Assembly: GCA_002709565.1 (NCBI GenBank)
Contig: PAPY01000009.1
Location: 1-45,007, forward strand
Reading direction: 5' to 3'
DNA from: Legionellales bacterium
GTDB lineage: Bacteria > Pseudomonadota > Gammaproteobacteria > UBA1113
DNA length: 45,007 bases
Part shown: positions 35,038-42,974 of the stretch, piece by piece
Numbering within the stretch: position 1 is the stretch's first letter
How the letters are laid out: every line of letters starts with the position of its first letter
Notes under the pieces: generated by a model
What the model saw: the letters and a program-made list of their open reading frames with translations, nothing else
Told to the model about the DNA's origin: nothing
The model's database searches: none
Position numbers and translations under genes: made by a program

Positions 35038-35055
35038 TTTGTAGTTAACTACAAA
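35038..35055. promoter_or_regulatory. 18-bp perfect palindrome, candidate operator
   Basis: TTTGTAGTTAACTACAAA is a perfect inverted repeat with no spacer, about 49 bp upstream of the ATPase ATG and about 123 bp upstream of the SIR2 start. It has the TGTA-N6-TACA form common to dimeric regulator sites. The bound protein is unknown; no regulator gene is adjacent. Confidence 0.5.
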
Positions 35056-35103
35056 TTATCAACGCATTAGTAAGACTTGACCCATAACAAAGGTATTTTG
35101 ACC

Positions 35104-36312
35104 ATGTTTTCTTCTCTACAGATGATTTTTGAGCGATTATTGGCCGACGTGGATACCCGTTACCAACGTTACCTGTTCCACGAGTTCACTCTCTCTAACC
35201 GTTTAACCGGCCTTGTGGGGCCGCGAGGTGTGGGTAAGACGACACTGCTGCTGCAAGTTATAAAGACGCAGTTTGCGACGACGGAATCGGTCTTTTATTT
35301 TTCGGCGGATCATATTTACTTCAAGAGCGCGACACTCTATGAATTTGTCGAAGGCTTATACCTCAACAATGGCATTACGACGGTCTTCATCGATGAAATT
35401 CACAAATACAGCAATTGGTCCCAGGAGCTCAAGAATCTCTACGATGGCTTCCCGCAATTAACCATCATCTTCTCAGGCAGTTCTAGTCTCGACTTGGTCA
35501 AGGGCGCTTATGATCTCTCGCGACGCGCCAAGATGTATCATTTGCCCGGCTTATCCTTCCGTGAGTACCTGCAGTTTTTTCATGACATTGAATTACCGCA
35601 ACTCGCATTCCCTGACTTGCTCGCCAATGCCGTGAGTCTCAATCAAGCCATGGTAGCGATACCAGGGATACTCGGCCACTATCACCATTATCTCCAATAT
35701 GGCTTTTATCCCTTTGTCAAAGACGATCCCCTGTCCTATTACGAAAAAATATTATTAACCATCGAAAAAACCATCTATGAAGATATTGCTAATTTTTATA
35801 ACCTCAAAACTGCAAACCTCGTGCATTTGAGCAAAATTCTTAACTTCATTAGCACCATTCCACCAGGTAATATCAACATTCATAACCTCGCGAAGAACCT
35901 CAACATTAATGACAAAACCGCAGCGAGCTATCTCACCATGCTCAATGAAACCGGACTCATCACCCTTATCTATGCCGCCGAAGGCGGTAATCAAGGCCTC
36001 AGAAAACCGCAAAAAATATTCTTTGACAACACTAATTTGCATTATGCGATAAGTGAACATTCACCCCAGGCAACTGACATTGGCAGTATTCGTGAGCTTG
36101 CTTTTCTACAAGCAACTACGAATGCTCAGCTGACCGTCAATTACAGTCAACAAGGGGATTTTCAGATTAACGAGGCAATCTTTGAAATCGGCGGCAAGAA
36201 TAAAACGCGCCAACAAGTCAAAGGGCTCGGCAATGCATTTATTATCAAAGATGATATCATTGCCGCAAGCCATGGGGTTATTCCCTTACTCTTTTTTGGG
36301 CTATTATACTAA
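35104..36312 (+). CDS. AAA_14/DUF4143-type ATPase
   Basis: A 402-residue ATP-binding protein. Walker A is GPRGVGKTTLL (39-49), Walker B is VFIDEIHKYSNW (94-105), followed by the sensor-like FSGSSSLDL and the loop RRAKMYHLPGLSFREYL typical of AAA_14. The C-terminal part has a winged-helix-like stretch (LNINDKTAASYLTMLNETGLI) and an EIGGKNKTRQQ block found in DUF4143 proteins, a domain related to restriction-type nucleases. ATG 35104 is chosen over a TTG at 35077 because AAAGG lies before it. It is divergent from the SIR2 gene across a 189-bp region with a palindrome. Function of the family is unknown. Confidence 0.88.
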   Translation: MFSSLQMIFERLLADVDTRYQRYLFHEFTLSNRLTGLVGPRGVGKTTLLLQVIKTQFATTESVFYFSADHIYFKSATLYEFVEGLYLNNGITTVFIDEIHKYSNWSQELKNLYDGFPQLTIIFSGSSSLDLVKGAYDLSRRAKMYHLPGLSFREYLQFFHDIELPQLAFPDLLANAVSLNQAMVAIPGILGHYHHYLQYGFYPFVKDDPLSYYEKILLTIEKTIYEDIANFYNLKTANLVHLSKILNFISTIPPGNINIHNLAKNLNINDKTAASYLTMLNETGLITLIYAAEGGNQGLRKPQKIFFDNTNLHYAISEHSPQATDIGSIRELAFLQATTNAQLTVNYSQQGDFQINEAIFEIGGKNKTRQQVKGLGNAFIIKDDIIAASHGVIPLLFFGLLY

Positions 36313-36383
36313 CGACCAATAGAAGGCGTAGTTAATGCCGCATTTCTTCTGTAAATTGGCTTGTTGCTCAGGCAAGCAATTGA

Positions 36384-36611
36384 CAAGATGATTTCAATCG
36401 TTGGTTACAGCAGCAACACCCTGATGAAGCACAAAAAGCCCTCAGCCTGAACGATATTTATATCAAGTCTGCTCACTATAAGCAGCAAGGCGACAGATGT
36501 AATTACCAAGCACAACTTAATGCTTGCATGGCAGGCGGGCATTCTTTTCTCATGCGATCGATATGTACGATGTCTGCGATGATGACAGTCACCAGTAAAT
36601 TCTGTCAATAG
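36384..36611 (+). pseudogene. Decayed coding fragment, 75 codons without a start
   Basis: Directly after an in-frame TGA the frame reads QDDFNRWLQQQHPDEAQKAL and continues with Ser-Leu-Asn-Asp-Ile-Tyr, then His-Tyr-Lys-Gln-Gln-Gly-Asp, to a TAG at 36609. The first 35 or so codons have plausible helical-repeat-protein composition; the later ones look random, as after a frameshift. There is no start codon with a ribosome site. The parent family is unknown. An overlapping minus-strand frame (36405-36614) is less protein-like. Confidence 0.35.
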
Positions 36612-36742
36612 CACGAAAGCCTGGCATAACTGTCCAACAAAACCGGGTTAATATACTAATTTTATTGGTTTTTTTCGTTTTTGAGCAGCTGATTTGTAAG
36701 CAGCCGGTCTAGCACCCAATCTGTACGCAGCCCTGACGCCAT

Positions 36743-36771
36743 TTCAGGTTTTATCATCCTAATGCTACAAT
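36743..36771 (+). promoter_or_regulatory. Candidate mfd promoter
   Basis: TACAAT (36766-36771) is a good -10 with TTCAGG 17 bp upstream as a weak -35; transcription would begin about 20 nt before the mfd ATG. Confidence 0.35.
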
Positions 36772-36797
36772 GCGCCTTTTTACGGCCTCTGTGACCC

Positions 36798-39700
36798 ATG
36801 AAACCACTCATCACCACGACAGCGCGCGTCCCTGACAAACCTGGCAAAGCCCTACATTGGGGGCAATTGTCAGGAGCTAGCCTCGGTTTAGCCCTGGCGG
36901 AATTGGTGAATAGCCAACAGCACCCGATTGTTGCCATCGTGCCGGATAGCCTAACGGCACATCGATTGGAAACAGAATGTCGATTCTTTCTCGGTGACAA
37001 TGCTGATGTGGTGCTATTCCCTGATTGGGAAACCCTGCCTTATGACAACTTCTCACCACACCAAGATATTATTTCCCAGCGTTTAGCCTGTTTGTACCGT
37101 TTAACAACCTTACAGCGGGGCTTATTGATCGTCCCCGTAGCCACCTTGATGCAGCGCATTGCGCCCAAAGATACTATCACCCAAGCCAGCTTTGTCTTGG
37201 CGACTGGTGAGCGCTTTGACCCAGACGCCATGCGCCAACAATTGGGTTCTCGCGGTTATCGTGCGGTGAGTCAAGTCTATGAACGGGGTGAGTTTGCCAT
37301 TCGCGGTTCTATCTTTGATGTCTTTCCCATGGGCAGTGCCCTGCCCTACCGGATTGATTTGCTCGATGATGATGTGGATAGCATTCGCACTTTTGATCCG
37401 GAAACTCAACGCTCCATCAAAAAGATTGAACGCATCGATTTGTTACCGGCGCGGGAGTTTCCTCTAGACGAAACCGCCATCAGTCGGTTTCGCGAACAGT
37501 GGCGCGCACGCTTTGGCGGCAAACCCATGGAGTGTCCAACTTATGCCAATATCACCGAAGGCATTTGCACACCGGGTATTGAATATTATTTGCCGTTGTT
37601 CTTCACTGAAACGGCGAGTTTACTGGATTATATGCCCACCGATACCATGGTATGTACAATTGGCGATTGTAATAACGCCGGCCAACTATATTGGCAAGAA
37701 ATTAACGAGCGCTATGAGCAATGTAATTTTGATCCCACCCGTCCCTTTTTGCCGCCTGCTGAGGTGTTTTATTCCCAAGACGAATTGCACAGCAAAATCA
37801 AACAGTATTGCCGACTGCAATACCATCGTGATGGTATTAACGATGATGCTATGCATAGTAACCTCAATACCAGCAAACCACCTTTGTTGCCGGTCGATCA
37901 CAAACAAACAAATCCGCTGGCAGCATTTATGGATTATCATGACCAACATACAGGTCGCGTGTTGATTTGCGCCGAAACTGCGGGGCGACGAGAGACGTTA
38001 CTGACGTTAATGGCAAAACACGGTTTGCATCCCCATCCGGTTGAGGCGTGGCAAGATTTTTTAACTGACGATAATCCTTTATGTATTACAATCGCACCAC
38101 TCGAGTCAGGCATGGTCTTGCCCGAACACGGCATCAGCCTTATTGCTGAGAGTCAATTCTTTGGCGAGCAGATTTTTCAACGCCGACGACGCAAACAACA
38201 GCGCACGGAGCCTAGCGAAGACACCGTGGTACGCAATTTGGCAGAGTTGGAAATCAATTCACCGGTGGTGCATCTTGACCACGGTATTGGTCGTTATCTG
38301 GGATTACAGACCATTAATAGCGGTGATATGCAGGCGGAATATGTGACGCTCGAATATGCTGATGACGCAAAACTCTATGTGCCCGTCTCATCTTTGCATT
38401 TAATTTCTCGCTACAGTGGCGTGGATGCGGATCATGCGCCTCTACATCGCTTAGGCAGCAAACAATGGGACAAAGCCAAACAAAAAGCCGCCAAACAAGT
38501 TCGCGATGTTGCAGCTGAGTTATTGAATGTTTACGCGCAACGGGCGAGCCGTAAAGGCCATCAATACCAAGCACCTGATAATGATTACGCCCGTTTTGCC
38601 AGCGCCTTCCCTTTTGAGCCCACACCAGACCAAGAACGCGCCATCGATGATGTGCTGGGGGATATGCATTCCGAGAATCCCATGGATCGTCTTGTTTGTG
38701 GTGATGTGGGCTTTGGTAAAACCGAAGTGGCCATGCGCGCGGCCTATATGGCAGTGCGGGACAATAAACAAGTCGCAGTTCTCGTACCAACCACCCTACT
38801 TGCGCAACAACACTATGAGACCTTTACTGATCGCTTTGCTGACTTTGCGGTTAATATTGACGTGATTTCACGGTTTCGTAGCAAAGCCGAACAAACTCAG
38901 ATCCTCGAAAAGCTCAAACGCCATGACATTGATATTTTGATCGGCACACATAAGCTCATTCAAGAAGACGTGAATTTTAAATCCTTGGGCTTATTGATCA
39001 TCGATGAAGAACACCGCTTTGGTGTGCGGCAAAAAGAACGCCTCAAAGCCCTGCGGGCCGAAGTGGATATCTTAACCCTCACCGCAACCCCTATTCCCCG
39101 CACTTTGAACATGTCATTATCGGGCTTGCGGGAACTGTCCATCATTGCCACCCCACCAGCAAAACGGCTCTCGATTAAGACCTTCGTCCATGAACGCAAC
39201 AAAGGCATTATTCGCGAAGCCATCATGCGAGAAATCATGCGTGGTGGGCAAGTGTACTTTCTCCATAATAATGTCGAAACCATTCAACGCACGTGTCAGG
39301 ATTTAGCGGAGCTTGTCCCCGAGGCTACGATTCATTTTGCCCATGGGCAAATGCGCGAGCGTGAGCTTGAGCACATGATGTCGGAGTTCTACCATCAGCG
39401 TTTTAATGTTTTGGTCTGCACCACGATTATTGAGACTGGTATTGATATTCCAACGGCTAATACCATCATTATTGACCGTGCCGATAAATTCGGCCTTGCC
39501 CAATTGCATCAATTGCGCGGCCGTGTGGGTCGTAGTCATCATCAGGCTTATGCTTATTTGATGACGCCGATGCCAAAGACCTTGAGTAAAGATGCACAAA
39601 AACGCCTAGAAGCCATCTCACAGCTTGAAGACTTAGGGGTAGGCTTCATGCTTGCCACTCATGATCTCGAGATCCGCGGCGCTGGTGAAGTGCTTGGCGA

Positions 39701-40265
39701 TGAACAAAGCGGCAATATCCAAGCCATCGGTTTTACCCTGTATATGGAATTATTAGACCGAGCGGTGGCAGCGCTCAAAGATGGTCAAGATATTGATCTT
39801 GAAACTCCGCTCAAACAGGGTCCCGAAGTGGACTTGCACATGGCCAACCTCATCCCCGACGATTATCTCCCTGATGTGCAACAGCGGTTAATCTTGTACA
39901 AACGCATTGCTAATGCCCGTGACGACCGACAATTGGATGAAATTCAAGTCGAGATGATCGACCGCTTTGGCCTCCTCCCTCAACCCTGCAAAAACTTATT
40001 TGAAATCACACGGTTACGGCACAAAGCTAGTACGCTAGGACTTGAGAAAATAGAAGCCAGTGAGAAAAAGGGCTATTTTGAATTTGCACAAAATGCTAAC
40101 ATTGATCCAATTGTGCTCATTAAATTGGTGCAAGAGCAGCCACATTGTTATAAACTCAAAGGCCCAACGCGGTTAGAGTTTAGTCTTGATGAGACCCGTA
40201 TGGGACCACGATTGGCATTTATTGATGATTTATTAACGCAATTAGCGGGAGACCAAGTCCAATGA
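36798..40265 (+). CDS. mfd: Transcription-repair coupling factor Mfd
   Basis: 1155 residues (E. coli 1148), the translocase that removes stalled RNA polymerase and recruits UvrA. The UvrB-homology N-terminus has LFPDWETLPYDNFSPHQDI and the block ERGEFAIRGSIFDVFP. The RNA-polymerase-interacting domain follows (HLDHGIGRYLGLQTI, YVTLEYADDAKLYVPVSSL, about 490-540). Helicase motifs are GDVGFGKTEVAMRAAYMA (about 633-650), DEEHRFGVRQKE (about 735), TATPIPRTLNMSL and QLRGRVGRSHHQAYAYL, then the C-terminal TRCF domain. It overlaps the csiV-like gene by 4 nt (ATGA). Confidence 0.97.
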   Translation: MKPLITTTARVPDKPGKALHWGQLSGASLGLALAELVNSQQHPIVAIVPDSLTAHRLETECRFFLGDNADVVLFPDWETLPYDNFSPHQDIISQRLACLYRLTTLQRGLLIVPVATLMQRIAPKDTITQASFVLATGERFDPDAMRQQLGSRGYRAVSQVYERGEFAIRGSIFDVFPMGSALPYRIDLLDDDVDSIRTFDPETQRSIKKIERIDLLPAREFPLDETAISRFREQWRARFGGKPMECPTYANITEGICTPGIEYYLPLFFTETASLLDYMPTDTMVCTIGDCNNAGQLYWQEINERYEQCNFDPTRPFLPPAEVFYSQDELHSKIKQYCRLQYHRDGINDDAMHSNLNTSKPPLLPVDHKQTNPLAAFMDYHDQHTGRVLICAETAGRRETLLTLMAKHGLHPHPVEAWQDFLTDDNPLCITIAPLESGMVLPEHGISLIAESQFFGEQIFQRRRRKQQRTEPSEDTVVRNLAELEINSPVVHLDHGIGRYLGLQTINSGDMQAEYVTLEYADDAKLYVPVSSLHLISRYSGVDADHAPLHRLGSKQWDKAKQKAAKQVRDVAAELLNVYAQRASRKGHQYQAPDNDYARFASAFPFEPTPDQERAIDDVLGDMHSENPMDRLVCGDVGFGKTEVAMRAAYMAVRDNKQVAVLVPTTLLAQQHYETFTDRFADFAVNIDVISRFRSKAEQTQILEKLKRHDIDILIGTHKLIQEDVNFKSLGLLIIDEEHRFGVRQKERLKALRAEVDILTLTATPIPRTLNMSLSGLRELSIIATPPAKRLSIKTFVHERNKGIIREAIMREIMRGGQVYFLHNNVETIQRTCQDLAELVPEATIHFAHGQMRERELEHMMSEFYHQRFNVLVCTTIIETGIDIPTANTIIIDRADKFGLAQLHQLRGRVGRSHHQAYAYLMTPMPKTLSKDAQKRLEAISQLEDLGVGFMLATHDLEIRGAGEVLGDEQSGNIQAIGFTLYMELLDRAVAALKDGQDIDLETPLKQGPEVDLHMANLIPDDYLPDVQQRLILYKRIANARDDRQLDEIQVEMIDRFGLLPQPCKNLFEITRLRHKASTLGLEKIEASEKKGYFEFAQNANIDPIVLIKLVQEQPHCYKLKGPTRLEFSLDETRMGPRLAFIDDLLTQLAGDQVQ

Positions 40266-40957
40266 CCATCCTTCGCAAAATCTGCTTCACAGTCCTTGTA
40301 TTGCTTAGCACGACTGTAAGCACCTGGGCTAAACCAACGTCAGACTCCCCTGACAGATATCAGATTGAAGTTATTATTTTTAAACAAACTCCCCTCAATG
40401 CCAAAGATGCTGTCAAAACCAGCGATATTAAAGACTGGCCGCCGACTGCGCGGGCCAAAACACTGCTTCCTGCTGGCGACAAGCAAAAAGATTTTCAGCT
40501 AGTGAATAACTATCATCTTAATCGACAAAGTAATGCGTTAGCACAACAAACCAATTATCAAGTTCTTTCCCATCTAACCTGGGAGCAGGACATTCCCTCT
40601 GGCAGCCGCACCAAGCCCGTGCATATTTATGGCGGTAATGGCTTTGATAATGAGGGCAATGTGGTGATTACTAATAGCGACCCAAAACAACTCAATCCCG
40701 CCAACACCGATGATGCCTTAGTGTGGGAATTGGACGGCACTATCCGCTTTAGCCGCAATCACGACATTCTTACCAGTGCCAACTTTATCTTGAGTGAGCC
40801 TAATACAACGAGCGCTTTTGGTTTGTTTTCACAACCACAGACTACAGAGCCTTTCAAACTCTACGTCTTGAAGCAAGGCCAACGCATGCGCCCAGATACG
40901 CTACATTACTTTGACAACCCCTCAGTTGCAATGCTGATCAAGATCACACAAACATGA
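40262..40957 (+). CDS. csiV: CsiV-like exported protein
   Basis: A 231-residue protein with a signal peptide (cleavage after Thr-Trp-Ala, residue 23). The mature start YQIEVIIFKQ, and the end KLYVLKQGQRMRPDTLHYFDNPSVAMLIKIT, match CsiV (PF10972), a peptidoglycan-binding periplasmic protein shown to affect cell curvature in Vibrio. The gene usually lies directly after mfd in gammaproteobacteria, as here, with a 4-nt overlap. Whether it affects shape in this organism is unknown. Confidence 0.82.
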   Translation: MTILRKICFTVLVLLSTTVSTWAKPTSDSPDRYQIEVIIFKQTPLNAKDAVKTSDIKDWPPTARAKTLLPAGDKQKDFQLVNNYHLNRQSNALAQQTNYQVLSHLTWEQDIPSGSRTKPVHIYGGNGFDNEGNVVITNSDPKQLNPANTDDALVWELDGTIRFSRNHDILTSANFILSEPNTTSAFGLFSQPQTTEPFKLYVLKQGQRMRPDTLHYFDNPSVAMLIKITQT

Positions 40958-40962
40958 AGAAA

Positions 40963-40979
40963 AGGGCGCTAAGCGCCCT
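40963..40979 (-). terminator. Hairpin terminator of the histidine kinase gene
   Basis: AGGGCGCT / AGCGCCCT forms an 8-bp palindromic stem (minimal loop, so about 6 bp in practice). On the minus strand it is followed by TTTTCTTC. It separates the convergent csiV-like and kinase genes and may act on both. Confidence 0.6.
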
Positions 40980-40985
40980 GTTAAT

Positions 40986-42953
40986 CTAATGACTCAACAT
41001 CGAATCTTTTTTGTGGGCATCAATCACCATGTCCATCTCGTCATAGATCTTATCAAGTTGGGGCTCAGCGTCTTTGAGCATAGTGACTTTTTTGATACCT
41101 TCATAGGCACGGGAGAGTGCTGCTTGTAAGCGCTTGACACCGCAATAAATCGCCGCGCCCTTGATGCGGTTGATTTCATACAATAACCGGCTACGGTTAT
41201 CGCTGGTAACAAGCGTCCGTAATTGTTCCTTGGTATTTGGTAAATCATTAACAAAGGTATTAATGATCTCTTTCGCCAAGTACTCATCATCGTTCATCGA
41301 GCTTTTGACATGTTCAAAATCAATAACATCAATCTGATTGACGGCGGTTGCTCCTTTGAGCTTAGGCTTATTGATGAATGAATCTAAGACATAGCGTGCT
41401 TTCTCGGTCAACAAGGGTTTTGTCACTAAGTCATTGATAGCACTGAAGGACCCCACCACTTGCTCAAACTTAGCATGACCCGTCAAAGCAATGATAGGAA
41501 TGTCTTGCAATTTACGGACTTCATTAGCAACATCAATGCCACACATGTCCGGCAAACCAAGATCCATAAAGACCAAGTCAAAGTGATGTTTGCCAGCCAA
41601 ATCAATGGCCGCAGCACCAGTCGGTGCATGGATGACTTCACAGTTCAATGTGGTGAGAATAGCAACTGCAACTTTCGCTGCAATTTTATCGTCCTCAACC
41701 AATAAGATCTGTGGTTTCAATTTAGCAGGTTCTGCTGGAGGCACCTGCACTTCTGCTTGTAAGTTCATATTCACGTCCGAGTGTCCTATAGTTGGTGTAT
41801 TTACGTTAGTCGACAATAGATGAGCATAAGATTGCTCAGAGACTACCGGAATGGTAACGGTGAAAACTGCACCTTGCCCAACTTCGCTTTTAATTGTGAT
41901 TGTACCGTCGATGGTTTTAAGATAATTCGCAACGATAGATAGACCTAAACCCGCACCGGTTTCATTGGTTTCATAGTCTGGTTTAAGTTTCTCAAAGCGG
42001 TTGAAGATTCGCTTTTGCGCATCAAGCGGGATACCTATACCCTCATCTTTTACAGCAATCACTAACTCGCCCTGTGCCTCGTTGTCAGTATCTTGATTAA
42101 ACATTGCAGTAACCGTGATGTTACCTTTGTCGGTAAATTTAATGGCATTGCTTATAAGATTTAGAATGATGCGATGCGTCACCAAGCCATAACCATGAAC
42201 CCTATTGGGGATACCTTCCCCAACTGTCAGGGATAAACCTAATCCCTTTCTCTTAATGGCTGGTGTAAATAGAGTTATTAGATCAGAGAGAACTTCTTCC
42301 GGTGAAAAATCCACAGCATCACCTATTTGTTCAGGATCATCGGTGGTAACAAAGTCCAAAATCTGGTTGAGCATCGCCAGCAAGCGTTTACCTGACTGGT
42401 GAATATCCTGGATATTCTCCAGAGTCAAGTGCTCGATACACATTTGCATAATCTCAGACATACCAATGATGCCTGTCAGTGGTGTACGAATATCATGGCT
42501 CATATTTGCCAAAAATTGTGTTTTTGCTCGACTGGCAGCTTCTGCTTCAATCTTAGCTTGTTCGAGCTCAGCTTCTTGTTGTTTCATCTCGGTAATATCG
42601 GTATAGATCCCCAAGACACCGGAGACTTGCTGCTGCTTATCGAATAACGGCACCTTGCTGACCAGCATGACCCGCACGCTACCGTCACTTTGCGTTTGTT
42701 GTTCGACAATATTGAGCTTAGCTTGTTGAGACTGGATAACTTCCAAGTCATCTTCACGGTATTTTGTTGCTTGTCCTTTGCCCCAAGGAAAATCAAAATC
42801 TGTCTTACCGATAACATCATCAGGATGTGGCATACCAACAGATTCAGCAAAAAGCTGATTACAACCTTGAAAACGCAAATCTAAATCTTTCCAAAAGATA
42901 AAATTCGGAATTGAATTAATCAGCTGCTCGGTTATATTCATGTCTTCAGTCAT
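40986..42953 (-). CDS. PAS hybrid sensor histidine kinase with REC and degenerate Hpt domains
   Basis: 655 residues, no transmembrane helix, so cytosolic. An N-terminal PAS domain (about 8-125, NFIFWKDLDLRFQGCNQLF) is followed by a coiled coil (125-145), HisKA with phospho-acceptor His153 in FLANMSHDIRTPL, and HATPase (N box ISNAIKFTDKG, G1 KDEGIGIP, G2 GAGLGLSI, about 260-370). A receiver domain (415-525) has Asp464 in VFMDLGLPD and Lys512. The C-terminal Hpt-like helical bundle (about 550-640) reads NRIKGAAIYCG where HxLKG is expected: the phospho-His is Asn595. The ribosome site AAGGA lies 9 nt before the ATG; 21 nt separate it from the upstream oxidoreductase gene. The phosphorelay end is probably another protein. 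Confidence 0.92.
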   Translation of the reverse strand: MTEDMNITEQLINSIPNFIFWKDLDLRFQGCNQLFAESVGMPHPDDVIGKTDFDFPWGKGQATKYREDDLEVIQSQQAKLNIVEQQTQSDGSVRVMLVSKVPLFDKQQQVSGVLGIYTDITEMKQQEAELEQAKIEAEAASRAKTQFLANMSHDIRTPLTGIIGMSEIMQMCIEHLTLENIQDIHQSGKRLLAMLNQILDFVTTDDPEQIGDAVDFSPEEVLSDLITLFTPAIKRKGLGLSLTVGEGIPNRVHGYGLVTHRIILNLISNAIKFTDKGNITVTAMFNQDTDNEAQGELVIAVKDEGIGIPLDAQKRIFNRFEKLKPDYETNETGAGLGLSIVANYLKTIDGTITIKSEVGQGAVFTVTIPVVSEQSYAHLLSTNVNTPTIGHSDVNMNLQAEVQVPPAEPAKLKPQILLVEDDKIAAKVAVAILTTLNCEVIHAPTGAAAIDLAGKHHFDLVFMDLGLPDMCGIDVANEVRKLQDIPIIALTGHAKFEQVVGSFSAINDLVTKPLLTEKARYVLDSFINKPKLKGATAVNQIDVIDFEHVKSSMNDDEYLAKEIINTFVNDLPNTKEQLRTLVTSDNRSRLLYEINRIKGAAIYCGVKRLQAALSRAYEGIKKVTMLKDAEPQLDKIYDEMDMVIDAHKKDSMLSH

Positions 42954-42974
42954 TGAAGAAGATCCTTCATTTAA

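Larger units (their letters stand above)
36313..36797. other. 485-bp gap between the ATPase gene and mfd
   Basis: It holds a decayed coding fragment (separate entry), an AT-rich T-run stretch (about 36657-36685) and the mfd promoter region. No terminator hairpin is evident after the ATPase gene. No tRNA or repeat is seen. Confidence 0.5.

Noticed and set aside
33952-36312. A named defence system (SIR2-HerA, Thoeris, DSR or prokaryotic Argonaute-SIR2)
   Set aside because: The ATPase is AAA_14/DUF4143-type and not HerA; no TIR, Argonaute or DSR-length extension is present. A new or incomplete system remains only a hypothesis.
37513-37965. A 150-codon plus-strand frame inside mfd
   Set aside because: It is out of frame with an unambiguous full-length Mfd and Cys/Ile-rich without any motif.
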